Of a stretch of DNA of 58,362 bases, positions 38,463-47,765 are shown piece after piece. The notes beneath the pieces are model-generated. The model was given only the letters and a program-made list of their open reading frames with translations. It had not been told where the DNA came from and did no database searches. Position numbers and translations under genes: made by a program. The stretch comes from Clostridiales bacterium (lineage in GTDB: Bacteria > Bacillota > Clostridia > Caldicoprobacterales > UBA3941). The first letter of the stretch is position 1, and each line of letters opens with the position of its first letter. The DNA is taken from the NCBI GenBank assembly GCA_012735575.1, contig JAAYGY010000101.1, positions 1 through 58,362 of the forward strand, written 5' to 3'.

Positions 38463-39843
38463 AGAATATAAATCTATAACAGAGGTTGTAGGTCCCTTGA
38501 TCCTTGTTGAAGGGGTAGAGGGCGCTACCTACTATGAACTGGTAGAGATAGAGCAGCAAAACGGTGAAATCCGAATGGGCCGTGTTCTGGAGGTGGACGG
38601 AGATAAGGCAGTGGTTCAGCTTTTTGAAGGAACCCAGGGTCTTCAGATATCCACCAGCAAGGCAAGGTTCCTGGGCAGGAGCATAGAACTGGCTGTATCC
38701 CCTGATATTCTAGGGCGTGTATTTGACGGAATGGGCAGACCCATAGACGGAGGACCAAATATCATTGCTGAAAAAAGGCTGGATATAGAAGGTGAGCCCA
38801 TAAACCCGGCTGCCAGGGACTATCCATCGGAATTTATCCAGACAGGTATATCTGCAATCGACGGACTTAATACCCTGGTCCGTGGACAAAAACTACCTGT
38901 ATTTTCAGGTTCGGGGTTGCCCCACGCTCAGCTGGCGGCTCAGATAGCTCGCCAGGCCAAGGTACTAGGGGGCGAGAGCAGGTTTGCCGTTGTCTTTGCT
39001 GCTATAGGTATTACCTTTGAAGAGGCGGACTTCTTTATCTCCGATTTTAGAAGGACCGGGGCTATTGAGCGGACTGTATTGTTTATGAATCTGGCCAACG
39101 ATCCGGCAATCGAGCGTATTGCCACCCCCCGTATGGCTCTGACAGCTGCCGAATACTTGGCCTTTGATTTGGGAATGCATGTACTGGTTATCTTAACGGA
39201 TATAACCAATTATGCCGAGGCTCTAAGAGAAATCTCTGCAGCGAGGAAGGAAGTCCCAGGCCGGCGCGGATATCCTGGCTACATGTATACCGACCTTGCT
39301 ACCATGTATGAAAGGGCTGGAAGGATAAGAGGGAGAGAGGGTTCCATCACCCAGATTCCTATACTTACCATGCCAGAGGATGATAAAACCCATCCCATCC
39401 CTGACCTGACAGGCTACATTACCGAAGGACAGATTATACTAAGCAGGGAACTTCATGGAAAGGGAATCACACCCCCCATAGATGTTTTGCCCTCCCTGTC
39501 CAGGCTTAAGGATAAGGGAATAGGTGAGGGTAAAACCCGGGAAGATCATGCAGACACCATGAACCAGCTTTTTGCTGCCTATGCCAGGGGTAAAGAGGCC
39601 AAGGAACTGGCTGCAGTTCTCGGAGATGCAGCACTAAGCGATGTAGACAAGCTATATGCCCAGTTTGCCGATGAGTTTGAAAGACGGTATGTTTCCCAGG
39701 GGTATGAAACCAACCGTTCAATAGAAGAAACCCTGGAATTAGGGTGGGAGCTGTTAACCATCCTGCCCAGAGTAGAGCTAAGGCGTATTAGGGATGAGTA
39801 TATTGATAAATATCTGCCCACCAGTCAAGAAGGGGATGAATAG
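38455..39843 (+). CDS. ntpB: V/A-type ATPase regulatory subunit B
   Basis: The non-catalytic partner of subunit A. The 462-residue protein lacks a P-loop (the equivalent region reads [19 protein letters not shown]), as expected, and has [22 protein letters not shown]-type [19 protein letters not shown] and [25 protein letters not shown] choose ATG 38455, 8 nt after GGGAGG; the in-frame TTG 38449 is closer to that site. ntpD follows after 3 bp. Confidence 0.97.
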   Translation: MLKEYKSITEVVGPLILVEGVEGATYYELVEIEQQNGEIRMGRVLEVDGDKAVVQLFEGTQGLQISTSKARFLGRSIELAVSPDILGRVFDGMGRPIDGGPNIIAEKRLDIEGEPINPAARDYPSEFIQTGISAIDGLNTLVRGQKLPVFSGSGLPHAQLAAQIARQAKVLGGESRFAVVFAAIGITFEEADFFISDFRRTGAIERTVLFMNLANDPAIERIATPRMALTAAEYLAFDLGMHVLVILTDITNYAEALREISAARKEVPGRRGYPGYMYTDLATMYERAGRIRGREGSITQIPILTMPEDDKTHPIPDLTGYITEGQIILSRELHGKGITPPIDVLPSLSRLKDKGIGEGKTREDHADTMNQLFAAYARGKEAKELAAVLGDAALSDVDKLYAQFADEFERRYVSQGYETNRSIEETLELGWELLTILPRVELRRIRDEYIDKYLPTSQEGDE

Positions 39844-39846
39844 GCC

Positions 39847-40500
39847 ATGGCTGTCATGAGAGTCAATCCCAACCGTATGGAGCTTAGCCGTCTGAAAAAA
39901 CGCTTGGCAATCGCCGTTCGCGGCCATAAGCTCCTTAAGGACAAACGGGATGAGATGGTAAGACGCTTTATTGAACTGGTCAGAAGGAATAAGGAACTGA
40001 GGGAGCAGGTAGAGAAGGAACTTACCCAGGCTTTAGGAGATTTTCTCATGGCCAGGGCGGTCATGTCCACTGAGGTGCTGGAGGAAGCAGTAATGTATCC
40101 CACCCGGCAGGTGGAGTTAAAGGTTAGTAAACAGAATGTTATGAGCGTAGATGTACCCAAAATTGACTATGAGGAGAAGAGTCAAGAAGGCTTATCCCCT
40201 TATCCCTATGGCTTTGCCTCTACTTCTGCAGAGCTGGATGACTCCATAATTACCCTGTCAGGCATTCTGCCTCGTATGCTGGAACTGGCAGAGATAGAAA
40301 AAACCTGTCAGATGTTAGCCGATGAGATAGAAAAGACCAGACGCAGGGTCAATGCTTTGGAACACATTATGATTCCCCAGATGGAGGAAACCATTAAATA
40401 TATAGCCATGAAAATGGATGAAGATGAAAGGGCAAGCCGAACCCGTCTCATGAAGGTTAAAGATATGATAGAAGAAAGAAGTGCAAAAAGCTCGGATTGA
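39847..40500 (+). CDS. ntpD: V/A-type ATPase subunit D (rotor shaft)
   Basis: The 217-residue protein has the paired long helices of the central shaft: [33 protein letters not shown] at the start and [39 protein letters not shown] at the end, the family's most conserved block. It is the last gene of the operon; there is no ntpH or ntpJ. A bidirectional terminator overlaps its stop codon. Confidence 0.97.
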   Translation: MAVMRVNPNRMELSRLKKRLAIAVRGHKLLKDKRDEMVRRFIELVRRNKELREQVEKELTQALGDFLMARAVMSTEVLEEAVMYPTRQVELKVSKQNVMSVDVPKIDYEEKSQEGLSPYPYGFASTSAELDDSIITLSGILPRMLELAEIEKTCQMLADEIEKTRRRVNALEHIMIPQMEETIKYIAMKMDEDERASRTRLMKVKDMIEERSAKSSD

Positions 40501-40517
40501 TGTTTAATCCGAGCTTT
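40487..40517. terminator. Bidirectional terminator between ntpD and the DUF134 gene
   Basis: AAAGCTCGGATT (40487-40498) pairs perfectly with AATCCGAGCTTT (40506-40517). The hairpin contains parts of both convergent stop codons. On the minus strand it is followed by five Ts; on the plus strand the tail is weaker (TTTGTTG). Confidence 0.88.
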
Positions 40518-41001
40518 GTTGATAGTTATAATTCTGGCAACAATTTCTGCATTTACGGTTTTTACAGTATTTATAGCCTTTTTTATCAAGGCATATAATT
40601 CTATTGGATTTACAGTTGGGACACTTAAAATTACCCCTACCAATCTTTATAAAATTATCATAGCTTTCAAACCAGTTATTGTTACACTCTGTACACAAAA
40701 CCTTTCCAAAATGCAAGTCAAAATTGCCGCCTTCAATGCGTATGGCTTTTCCATTTATCAGGCTGTCAACAATTTTTCTTCTAGCCTCAGAAAGAACCCT
40801 CTGATAGGTCTGGCGGGAAATGTTCATCTTAATAGCACAATTCTCCTGATCCAGGCCTTCGATATCTCGAAGGCGCAGTGCCTCCAATTCTTCGATTTTT
40901 AGTACATTTTCCTTAATCAGGCCTTCTGGAACTTTATGGGGAACAAAGTACCTGATTTTGGGGACAAAGCGAACCCTGCGCTTTTTTCTGGGTCTTGACA
41001 T
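40504..41001 (-). CDS. DUF134 family DNA-binding protein with C-terminal zinc ribbon
   Basis: The 165-residue protein starts with a basic arm (MSRPRKKRRVRFVP), then a sigma-70 region 4-like helix-turn-helix (EELEALRLRDIEGLDQENCAIKMNISRQTYQRVLSEARRKIVD region, about 35-80), which is the DUF134 core. The C-terminal part has several CxxC pairs (CTEC, CPNC, then CKNRKCRNCC), suggesting one or two zinc sites. DUF134 proteins are putative regulators, often beside NifB/dinitrogenase-like or iron-sulfur genes; no such genes are visible here. I start at ATG 41001, 9 nt after AAGGAG; GTG 41007 is also in frame. It is the only minus-strand gene within the conserved block, which suggests later insertion. 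Confidence 0.88.
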   Translation of the reverse strand: MSRPRKKRRVRFVPKIRYFVPHKVPEGLIKENVLKIEELEALRLRDIEGLDQENCAIKMNISRQTYQRVLSEARRKIVDSLINGKAIRIEGGNFDLHFGKVLCTECNNNWFESYDNFIKIGRGNFKCPNCKSNRIICLDKKGYKYCKNRKCRNCCQNYNYQQSSD

Positions 41002-41159
41002 AGGCACTCACTCCTTTAGTTAGTATTCTATCACCAACATTTCCTATATACAATAATTGTTAATTTCTTAACTTATTTCTTGGTTTACAAGGGGTATAGA
41101 ATGATTTTAATCCGGCAATAATCCAGATATGGGGACAATTTAAACTGGAGCTGATAGGG

Positions 41160-41885
41160 ATGGTTATAAATAAAAAGTCTTGGTTTTTTGGAGTTATAGT
41201 TGTATTTTTATGTATATGTCTTTATATCAACAAAGCCCTGGCAGCAAGCTATGAAAAGATGGATATAGATACATTGTTTAAAGCTGCCAAATGCCAATGG
41301 ACTCAGACTCATATTAATGCCTGGACAGTTACAGATTTAGGCAATACAACTATTGATGATTTAAAAAGCATGGGCAAAGAGGCTTGTGAATTTTTTAATT
41401 TGGTAGATTTGGATATATCAACCAATTGTAATTCTCATCTGAAACAGGTAAATATAAGGGCAAGGGACCAAAAATATCTAAAGTATGATATAATTATAAC
41501 TAGCAGCAAACAAACTCATATTGTCATAAATCTTTTTAACGATCAGCATTTTATAGGCACTCAGGAACTTGTAAGTAAAATTAACGATTATTTTTTCAGC
41601 ATTGAGACACTTCCCCATGTTTCGACTACTCATGTAGGAATCTTCGATGGGAGACTGGATACCCAGCAGATAAGATCCATCCTAAATGGACTAGTAACTG
41701 AAATAGATGGAAGGGTTACCCAGACTATGGAAGATGACAGGCTAATAAGCCTGGCCGGACATTCTCCTGTTATAGATATCCCTCCCATTGAAAGTATTAA
41801 TTTTCAGATAGCATCCAGATACAGCGAATACGAAGGAAAGACCTACTTGTGGACAGGTACTCCCCTTATAACAATAGAATATTGA
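41160..41885 (+). CDS. ywmB: YwmB family protein (TATA-box-binding-like fold, secreted)
   Basis: The 241-residue protein has an N-terminal signal or membrane segment (WFFGVIVVFLCICLYINKALA, about 9-28) and a body with alternating helices and strands matching the YwmB/DUF1779 family. Its function is unknown; in B. subtilis it lies between the ATP synthase operon and murAA, exactly as here relative to the V/A-type operon. ATG 41160 follows GGAGCTGATAGGG. The family name refers to a structural resemblance only; a secreted protein is unlikely to bind a promoter. Confidence 0.85.
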   Translation: MVINKKSWFFGVIVVFLCICLYINKALAASYEKMDIDTLFKAAKCQWTQTHINAWTVTDLGNTTIDDLKSMGKEACEFFNLVDLDISTNCNSHLKQVNIRARDQKYLKYDIIITSSKQTHIVINLFNDQHFIGTQELVSKINDYFFSIETLPHVSTTHVGIFDGRLDTQQIRSILNGLVTEIDGRVTQTMEDDRLISLAGHSPVIDIPPIESINFQIASRYSEYEGKTYLWTGTPLITIEY

Positions 41886-41936
41886 TATATTATGCAAAGA
41901 ATTAAAGCAAATCCATAGGACATGAGGTGGATAATT

Positions 41937-43205
41937 GTGTCAAAACTTATAGTTCGCCAAAGCCCGCCCCTGGTAGGAAGGGTAAAAATTGATGGTGCAA
42001 AGAATTCGGTCCTGCCAATTATGGCGGCTTCTTTGCTGACCGAAGAAAGATGTATTTTGGAGGATGTACCCCTATTAGAGGATGTTTATGTTGCCTGTCA
42101 GGTACTTAGGTGTTTTGGATCTCATGTAAAGATTAGCAATAATACCGTAATCATTGATAATAGTAATACCTATAAGGGTGAAGCCCCCTATGAGCTTACA
42201 AGAAAGATGAGGGCTTCTTTTCTGGTTATGGGGCCTTTATTGGCCCGTCATGGTCATGCCAAAATATCCATGCCAGGCGGCTGTGCCATTGGCAGCCGGC
42301 CTATTGACCTTCATCTAAAAGGTTTTTCTGCGCTGGGCGCAGACATTACCTTAGGCTATGGTTATATAGAGGCAAAGGCTGACAAACTGGTGGGCAGCAA
42401 GATATACCTGGATTTTCCCAGTGTGGGTGCAACGGAGAATATAATGATGGCAGCTGCCTTGGCCAGAGGGCAAACCATTATAGAAAACGCTGCAGAAGAG
42501 CCGGAGATAGTGGATCTTTCCAACTTTATAAATGCCATGGGTGGCAATGTAAGGGGTGCAGGGACCGGCACCATTAGAATAGAAGGGGTGGACAGATTAC
42601 ACGGGGCAGTCCATGGGGTTATACCCGATAGAATCGAGGCAGGCACCTTTATGGTGGCCGCTGCTATGACAAAGGGCAATGTACTACTGGAAAATGCCTT
42701 GATAGATCATCTAAAGCCCATTGAAGCCAAGCTAAAGGAAGCTGGAGCTGTCATTATAGATGAAGGGGAGGGTGTCAGGGTAATTGGACCAGATAGAATA
42801 AATCCCATAGATATAAAGACCTTGCCCTATCCTGGTTTTCCTACCGATATGCAGGCTCAAATGATGGCCATGGTTACCACAGCCCCGGGCACCAGTATTA
42901 TTACTGAAACGGTATTTGAAAACAGGTTTATGCATGTAAATGAACTGAAAAGATTAGGTGCCAATATCAAAATTGAAGGAAGAAGCGCCATAGTAGAAGG
43001 GGTGAGCCATCTTACCGGCACCAGCGTTAAAGCCACGGATCTTAGGGCAGGTGCAGCCTTGGTACTGGCAGGTCTTATAGCGCATGGGCAAACTGAAATA
43101 TCCAACATATATCACATAGACAGGGGCTACTATAGGATAGAGGAAAAACTCGCCAAGCTTGGTGCTAACATAAAAAGAATCCATCTAACGGATATTGATA
43201 AGTAA
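41937..43205 (+). CDS. murA: UDP-N-acetylglucosamine 1-carboxyvinyltransferase (MurA)
   Basis: MurA transfers enolpyruvate from PEP to UDP-GlcNAc, the first committed step of peptidoglycan synthesis. The 422-residue product has [16 protein letters not shown] (K22), the catalytic Cys C116 in [15 protein letters not shown] (the fosfomycin target), and [13 protein letters not shown] choose GTG 41937, 6 nt after AGGTGG; ATG 41922 precedes that site. ywmB-murA-spoIID order is conserved in Firmicutes. The Cys form predicts fosfomycin sensitivity at the target level. Confidence 0.96.
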   Translation: MSKLIVRQSPPLVGRVKIDGAKNSVLPIMAASLLTEERCILEDVPLLEDVYVACQVLRCFGSHVKISNNTVIIDNSNTYKGEAPYELTRKMRASFLVMGPLLARHGHAKISMPGGCAIGSRPIDLHLKGFSALGADITLGYGYIEAKADKLVGSKIYLDFPSVGATENIMMAAALARGQTIIENAAEEPEIVDLSNFINAMGGNVRGAGTGTIRIEGVDRLHGAVHGVIPDRIEAGTFMVAAAMTKGNVLLENALIDHLKPIEAKLKEAGAVIIDEGEGVRVIGPDRINPIDIKTLPYPGFPTDMQAQMMAMVTTAPGTSIITETVFENRFMHVNELKRLGANIKIEGRSAIVEGVSHLTGTSVKATDLRAGAALVLAGLIAHGQTEISNIYHIDRGYYRIEEKLAKLGANIKRIHLTDIDK

Positions 43206-43284
43206 ATGACTTATTATACTAAAGGATAAAGGATCAAAAGCCTTATATAATCCGTTAATTCCAGTTCTAAAGCTTAATCCTCCA

Positions 43285-43312
43285 TCATAACCTAAATAAT
43301 GTACCATAAATT
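43285..43312 (+). promoter_or_regulatory. Candidate sigma-E promoter for spoIID
   Basis: TCATAAC (43285-43291) and CATAAATT (43305-43312) resemble the sigma-E elements KMATATT and CATACAAT, with 13 bp between them (14 is usual). B. subtilis spoIID is a well-known sigma-E gene, so the position fits. Confidence 0.35.
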
Positions 43313-43354
43313 TAAGCATTAAGTTTTAGTATGAGATACGGAAGGCGAGATCCT

Positions 43355-44383
43355 ATGAAACGATGGATTGATGTGATTATACTTATTATTTTAATTATAC
43401 TCATTCTACCCTCCCTACTGGTCCTCATATTTTCTAAAAGAAGTCCTGATGCACCCCCGCCTCATGTGAACAGCTATCATGAAGGGGATAGAATAGAGGT
43501 AAAGGAGAGCCACATAAACTACCAGGAACCCACCATAACCTTATATAACCACTATACCAAGACCTTAGAGTCCATGCCAATGGAAGAATATGTTGTGGGG
43601 GTAGTGGCGGCGGAAATGCCCTCCGCCTTTGAAATGGAGGCACTAAAGGCTCAGGCGGTTGCAGCCAGAACTCTAGCTGCCAGAAAGTTGCGCTCAAAGG
43701 GAGGCAGCGGTTGTACTAAGCATAAAGGGGCTGATGTATGCAGCCAGTTTAATCACTGTCAGGCCTGGATTCCTGAATCTCAGCAGAGAAAGAACTGGGG
43801 AGACAAGTATGAAGAGAATAGGAAAAGAATACAGCAGGCGGTACAGGAAACCAGGGGGTATATTATAACCTATGAAGGTAAACCCATAGAGGTATTTTTT
43901 TACTCTACCAGCAATGGTAAGACCGAAGATGTAGCAGAGGTTTTTTCAGCCTCCCTCCCTTATTATAAAGTGGTAGAAAGTCCAGGTGAGGAGGACGCCC
44001 CCCGTTATAGAGAGACCTTTTCCTTTACCTACGATGAATTTATAAGGATTTTCCGTTCAAAATACCCAAATAGCGACCTATCAGCAGCTAATTTAGAAAG
44101 GCAGATAGAGATACTAAGCTGGACTGACAGTGGGAGGGTCAGGGATCTAAGGGTAGGTAATACCAGGATCAAGGCCACAGAGTTTAGAAGCCTCTATGGA
44201 CTTAATTCTACAGATTTTACTTTCCGGTTTGACCAGGGCAAGGTATATATTGACACTACAGGATATGGCCATGGAGTAGGCATGAGCCAGATAGGAGCAA
44301 ATGCCATGGCCAGGGAGGGGAAAGACTACAGGGATATTCTTAAACATTACTATACAGGAGTAGAAATTCAAATATTACCTTAG
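43355..44383 (+). CDS. spoIID: Stage II sporulation protein D (SpoIID), peptidoglycan lytic transglycosylase
   Basis: SpoIID is the mother-cell transglycosylase that, with SpoIIM and SpoIIP, degrades septal peptidoglycan to drive engulfment. The 342-residue protein has one N-terminal membrane helix (about 5-28), then the SpoIID/LytB domain: MPMEEYVVGVVAAEMPSAFEMEALKAQAVAARTLA with the catalytic Glu in AAEMP, FFYSTSNGKTEDVAEV, and the C-terminal GYGHGVGMSQIGANAMA. I choose ATG 43355; ATG 43331 has no ribosome binding site. A terminator follows before spoIIQ. Confidence 0.95.
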   Translation: MKRWIDVIILIILIILILPSLLVLIFSKRSPDAPPPHVNSYHEGDRIEVKESHINYQEPTITLYNHYTKTLESMPMEEYVVGVVAAEMPSAFEMEALKAQAVAARTLAARKLRSKGGSGCTKHKGADVCSQFNHCQAWIPESQQRKNWGDKYEENRKRIQQAVQETRGYIITYEGKPIEVFFYSTSNGKTEDVAEVFSASLPYYKVVESPGEEDAPRYRETFSFTYDEFIRIFRSKYPNSDLSAANLERQIEILSWTDSGRVRDLRVGNTRIKATEFRSLYGLNSTDFTFRFDQGKVYIDTTGYGHGVGMSQIGANAMAREGKDYRDILKHYYTGVEIQILP

Positions 44384-44390
44384 GAAAGCT

Positions 44391-44443
44391 TACAGCCATC
44401 CAGAAAAATTTGGATATTTTCATGGGTTGGCTGTATTTTTTTT
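44391..44443 (+). terminator. Rho-independent terminator after spoIID
   Basis: TACAGCCA (44391-44398) pairs with TGGCTGTA (44428-44435), with inner TCCA/TGGA pairing, followed by eight Ts. Confidence 0.88.
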
Positions 44444-44508
44444 GTTTTTTTGGGGAGAATTATGAATGTTATTTCATATTTTGTAAAGGTTTAGGAGGTA
44501 TCTTGAAC

Positions 44509-45375
44509 ATGAAATCCAATAAATCCAGGGGGAAACTGAGAGAAACTTTTACCAGGGAAAAGATTGTACGTTTTTTGGACAAGCAGGGTTTTTATATCAT
44601 TTTATTTGTGTGTATTGTTATCATAGGAGTTACTGCCTATATGACCAGTGACAGGTATCAACAGCCTCCCAAGGAGCTAGCGGAGAATGAACAAGCTGCC
44701 GAAGAATCCCAAGAACAAAGACAGGTGGCGCAAACAGGCAGCAAGGACAAAGAGCAGAAGGAAGAAAAGGATAAGATTGATATAAGGATAAAGGATAGCG
44801 AGAATCAGGCGGAAAAAGTTGATGAGGCTGAAAAGAGTGAAGAGGAAAAGACCCAGGAAACTCTGGCTTCCAATACACCTAAGAAGGAAGAAGATACAAA
44901 GGCAGAGGATACAAAGAAGGAAGAGGCCTCAAAAAAACAAGAACAGACCAGCAAGGCTGGTAGTACTAAGGCTACTATGGTATACCCGGTGCAGGGCAAT
45001 GTTTTAAAGGAACATACAATGGATGAACTGGTATATTCAAAAACTTTAAAGGAATGGAGAACTCATCCGGGGATAGATATTGAGGCTTCTACAGGAACCG
45101 AAGTCAAAGCAGCCTTAGGCGGCACTGTGGAGGAGATTACAGAAGATCCCCTTATGGGAATCTGCATAACCCTAGACCATGGGAATGGCCTTAAAACCTT
45201 TTATGCAAACCTGTCCACCGGTAATATGGTGACGGTAGGACAAAAGGTGGATAAGGGACAGATAATTAGCGGGGTAGGCAACACAGCCAGTGCAGAGATA
45301 CTGGACGGTCCCCATTTACACTTTGAAGTGCTCCTTAATGATCAAAGCGTGGATCCAAAAAATTATTTAAAATAA
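44509..45375 (+). CDS. spoIIQ: SpoIIQ-like M23/LytM family peptidase
   Basis: The 288-residue protein has a short cytosolic start, one membrane helix (about 24-44), a long charged linker rich in Glu, Lys and Gln (about 50-155) and a C-terminal LytM domain (about 160-288). SpoIIQ is made in the forespore and binds SpoIIIAH across the septal membranes. Unlike B. subtilis SpoIIQ, the metal-site motifs look complete: HPGID (HxxxD) and HLHFEV (HxH), as in clostridial SpoIIQ. I choose ATG 44509, after TTAGGAGG; the frame is open further upstream. The spoIID-spoIIQ-spoIIID order supports the name. Confidence 0.88.
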   Translation: MKSNKSRGKLRETFTREKIVRFLDKQGFYIILFVCIVIIGVTAYMTSDRYQQPPKELAENEQAAEESQEQRQVAQTGSKDKEQKEEKDKIDIRIKDSENQAEKVDEAEKSEEEKTQETLASNTPKKEEDTKAEDTKKEEASKKQEQTSKAGSTKATMVYPVQGNVLKEHTMDELVYSKTLKEWRTHPGIDIEASTGTEVKAALGGTVEEITEDPLMGICITLDHGNGLKTFYANLSTGNMVTVGQKVDKGQIISGVGNTASAEILDGPHLHFEVLLNDQSVDPKNYLK

Positions 45376-45383
45376 CTATGTGA

Positions 45384-45399
45384 ATAATGGCTATTGATA
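45384..45399 (-). repeat. Half copy of the dispersed palindromic element
   Basis: ATAATGGCTATTGATA matches one arm of the 27899 copy (15 of 15 shared bases). The other arm is missing; a terminator hairpin takes its place. On the minus strand AAGTGG precedes the arm, as in the cores of other copies. Confidence 0.65.
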
Positions 45400-45410
45400 T
45401 TACCACTTAG

Positions 45411-45435
45411 AACCGCCCATAAAAAGGCGGTTTTT
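45411..45435 (+). terminator. Rho-independent terminator after spoIIQ
   Basis: AACCGCC (45411-45417) pairs perfectly with GGCGGTT (45426-45432), followed by a T run. Confidence 0.9.
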
Positions 45436-45542
45436 AAATCCAAAAATCCCCTTCTATATCCTTCAAATCCTGCATATTTATCAAATATACCCACTGAAAT
45501 TACTGTAAGTTTTCTGGAAGGATATCTTGAGGGGGGTTAAAG

Positions 45543-45833
45543 TTGAAGGATTATATTGAAGAACGGGTGATTGAGATTTCCAACTATATCATCGAAACAG
45601 GAGCTACAGTCAGGGAAGCCGCCAAGGTGTTTAAAGTCAGCAAAAGTACCGTTCATAAAGACGTGTCCGAAAGGCTTCTCAAGATAAATCCCACTCTCTG
45701 GATGGAGGTTAAAAAGGTTCTGGAACAGAACAAGGCCGAACGCCATATCCGAGGTGGAAGAGCCACAAGAAATAAATACAAGGCAAAGATGATGGAGAAT
45801 CAAACGGAGATTAGCAAAATAAAAGCAGAATAA
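45543..45833 (+). CDS. spoIIID: Stage III sporulation transcriptional regulator SpoIIID
   Basis: SpoIIID is the mother-cell DNA-binding protein that adjusts the sigma-E regulon and promotes sigma-K expression. The 96-residue protein starts MKDYIEERVIEISNYIIETG, has the helix-turn-helix TVREAAKVFKVSKSTVHKDV (about 22-41) and a basic C-terminal helix (RHIRGGRATRNKYK). The start is TTG 45543 after GAGGGGGG. The order spoIIID-mbl-flhO-flhP-fabZ is the same as in B. subtilis. Confidence 0.97.
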   Translation: MKDYIEERVIEISNYIIETGATVREAAKVFKVSKSTVHKDVSERLLKINPTLWMEVKKVLEQNKAERHIRGGRATRNKYKAKMMENQTEISKIKAE

Positions 45834-45953
45834 TTTAATATTTAAAGAGGAATTTGACAGAAAACATAGAATATGTATAATTTAGAGGTAATCCTTGGAT
45901 AAATATGAGATATATAGACAAACTCGAAAAAACCAAAGAAAGGACCGATTAGG

Positions 45954-46985
45954 GTGTTTGGGAGCAGAGACATCGGTATAGATTTAGGAACTTCCAGTGT
46001 TTTGATATACGCACGCGGTAAAGGAGTAGTATTAAGGGAACCATCTGTTGTAGCTATAGATATAAAGGGGAGGAAGATCCTGGCTGTAGGGTCTGAGGCC
46101 AGTAGAATGCTGGGAAGAACACCGGGCAATATTGTAGCTCTTAGGCCGCTTCAGGATGGTGTTATTTCAGATTATGAATTAACAGAGGAGATGCTCAGAT
46201 ATTTTTTAAGAAAAGCTATACCCAAGCGTTTGGGACGTAAACCCCGTGTGGTTGTTTGTGTACCCAGTGGAGTAACAGAGGTTGAAAAAAGAGCAGTTAT
46301 AGATGCCTCCTATGAGGCAGGGGCCAGACGTACCTATATTATAGAGGAGCCAATTGCAGCTGCAATTGGTGCAGGCTTGGATATAAGCAGGCCTTATGGT
46401 AATATGATAGTGGATATTGGAGGAGGCACCACCGATATAGCGGTTATATCCCTAGGTGGTGCCGTAGTTACAGATTCTATAAAAGTAGCTGGAGATGTAT
46501 TTGACGAATCAATTATCCGCTATATGCGCAAGCGATATAATCTACTCATTGGAGACAGGACAGCTGAGGAAATGAAAAAGAGAATAGGCTCAGCATATCC
46601 CAGAAAAGAAGAGATCATCATGGAGGTAACGGGCAGAAACCTTATTTCGGGCCTGCCTAAAACCATTCCGGTCAGCTCCAATGAGATGGCCGAAGCTCTG
46701 CAGGAGCCCTTGGAAACCATAGCCTATACAATTCATTCTGTATTAGAAAAGACGCCACCTGAACTATCCTCAGACATCAGTGAAAATGGCATAACCATGA
46801 CTGGTGGCGGATCCTTACTCTAAGGATTGGACAAGCTCCTTGAAGGAAATCTAAAAATAAAAGTTAACCTAGCCCATGACCCTCTCTCCTGTGTGGCTAT
46901 AGGAACGGGTAAGGCACTGGAGTATATAGATATTTATTCTGAAACATCGGTATTTGACCACAAGAGAGGAACTTTTGCCAACTAA
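45954..46985 (+). pseudogene. mbl: MreB/Mbl-type actin homologue with an in-frame TAA
   Basis: The protein is a cytosolic actin-like filament that guides lateral wall synthesis. Codons 1-289 give a normal MreB/Mbl: DIGIDLGTSSVLIYARGKG (phosphate 1), IVDIGGGTTDIAVISLGG (phosphate 2), EEPIAAAIGAGLD and TMTGGGSLL (adenosine motif). Codon 290 (46821-46823) is TAA where relatives have an amino acid between GGGxLL and GLDKLL. The same frame then continues for 53 codons with family sequence, LAHDPLSCVAIGTGKALEYI, to a second TAA at 46983-46985. So about 15% of the protein is cut off by one base change, or the base is a sequencing error. The start is GTG 45954 after AAAGGA. The product without the last 53 residues would lack part of subdomain IA. 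Confidence 0.88.
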
Positions 46986-47005
46986 TTATTGAAAGGATGT
47001 AAAGA

Positions 47006-47755
47006 ATGATTAGAGGCTTATATACAGCAGCCACTGGTATGATTCACCAGAGAAACAAGCTGGATTCCATAGCTAATAATCTAGCCAATACCAATACAAG
47101 AGGTTATAAAAAGGATGATATAGTAAGCCGATCCTTTAATGATGAGCTTTTGCTGCGCATAAGTAAGAATCAAAGTCCCAGGGCATTAGGTCCTATCAAT
47201 CATGGAGTATATGCAGAAAGAGTGACCACTTTCTTCCAGGATGGTCCCCTGCAACAGACCGGCTTAACTACTGATCTTGCCCTACAGGGTGAAGGATTTT
47301 TCACCATTATAAGGGATGGTCAAGAGCTTTATACTAGAGACGGCACTTTCAAGGTAAACGATGAAGGTATATTAGTTACCATGGAAGGACATGTGGTGGC
47401 TGGAGAGAATGGCCCTATACAGGTGGGGCAGGAGGATTTTGAGATAGACATCCATGGATATATCTGGCAGGGATATAATCTTGTAGACCGTCTCCAGCTG
47501 GTAAACTTTGAAGACAACAATGCCCTGGAAAAGGTAGGGGACAACCTCTTTGCCAACAATAATCCAGGGGAAAACCCTGCTATTGTATTTGATGGACAGG
47601 TTTTTCAGGGATACGCAGAACTGTCCAATGTAGAGCTTGTAGACGAAATTAGCGATATGATTACAGTAGCCCGTACATATGAAGCCAACATGAGAATACT
47701 TCAGATGATGGACAATGTTCTATCAAAGACTGTGAATGAAGTGGGAACTGTATAG
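47006..47755 (+). CDS. flhO: Flagellar basal-body rod protein FlhO (FlgF/FlgG type)
   Basis: The 249-residue protein begins MIRGLYTAATGMIHQRNKLDSIANNLANTNTRGYKKDD, the rod-protein N-terminus, has the middle GLTTDLALQGEGFFTI and ends ELVDEISDMITVARTYEANMRILQMMD. It forms part of the distal or proximal rod. ATG 47006 follows GAAAGGATG. As in B. subtilis, flhO and flhP form a pair after mbl, away from the main flagellar operon. They suggest a flagellated ancestor or cell, alongside the chemotaxis genes. Confidence 0.94.
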   Translation: MIRGLYTAATGMIHQRNKLDSIANNLANTNTRGYKKDDIVSRSFNDELLLRISKNQSPRALGPINHGVYAERVTTFFQDGPLQQTGLTTDLALQGEGFFTIIRDGQELYTRDGTFKVNDEGILVTMEGHVVAGENGPIQVGQEDFEIDIHGYIWQGYNLVDRLQLVNFEDNNALEKVGDNLFANNNPGENPAIVFDGQVFQGYAELSNVELVDEISDMITVARTYEANMRILQMMDNVLSKTVNEVGTV

Positions 47756-47765
47756 GAGGATAGAG

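Noticed and set aside
45472-45500. Sigma-E promoter before spoIIID
   Set aside because: GCATATT is a perfect -35 match, but no -10 like CATACAAT follows at 13-15 bp.
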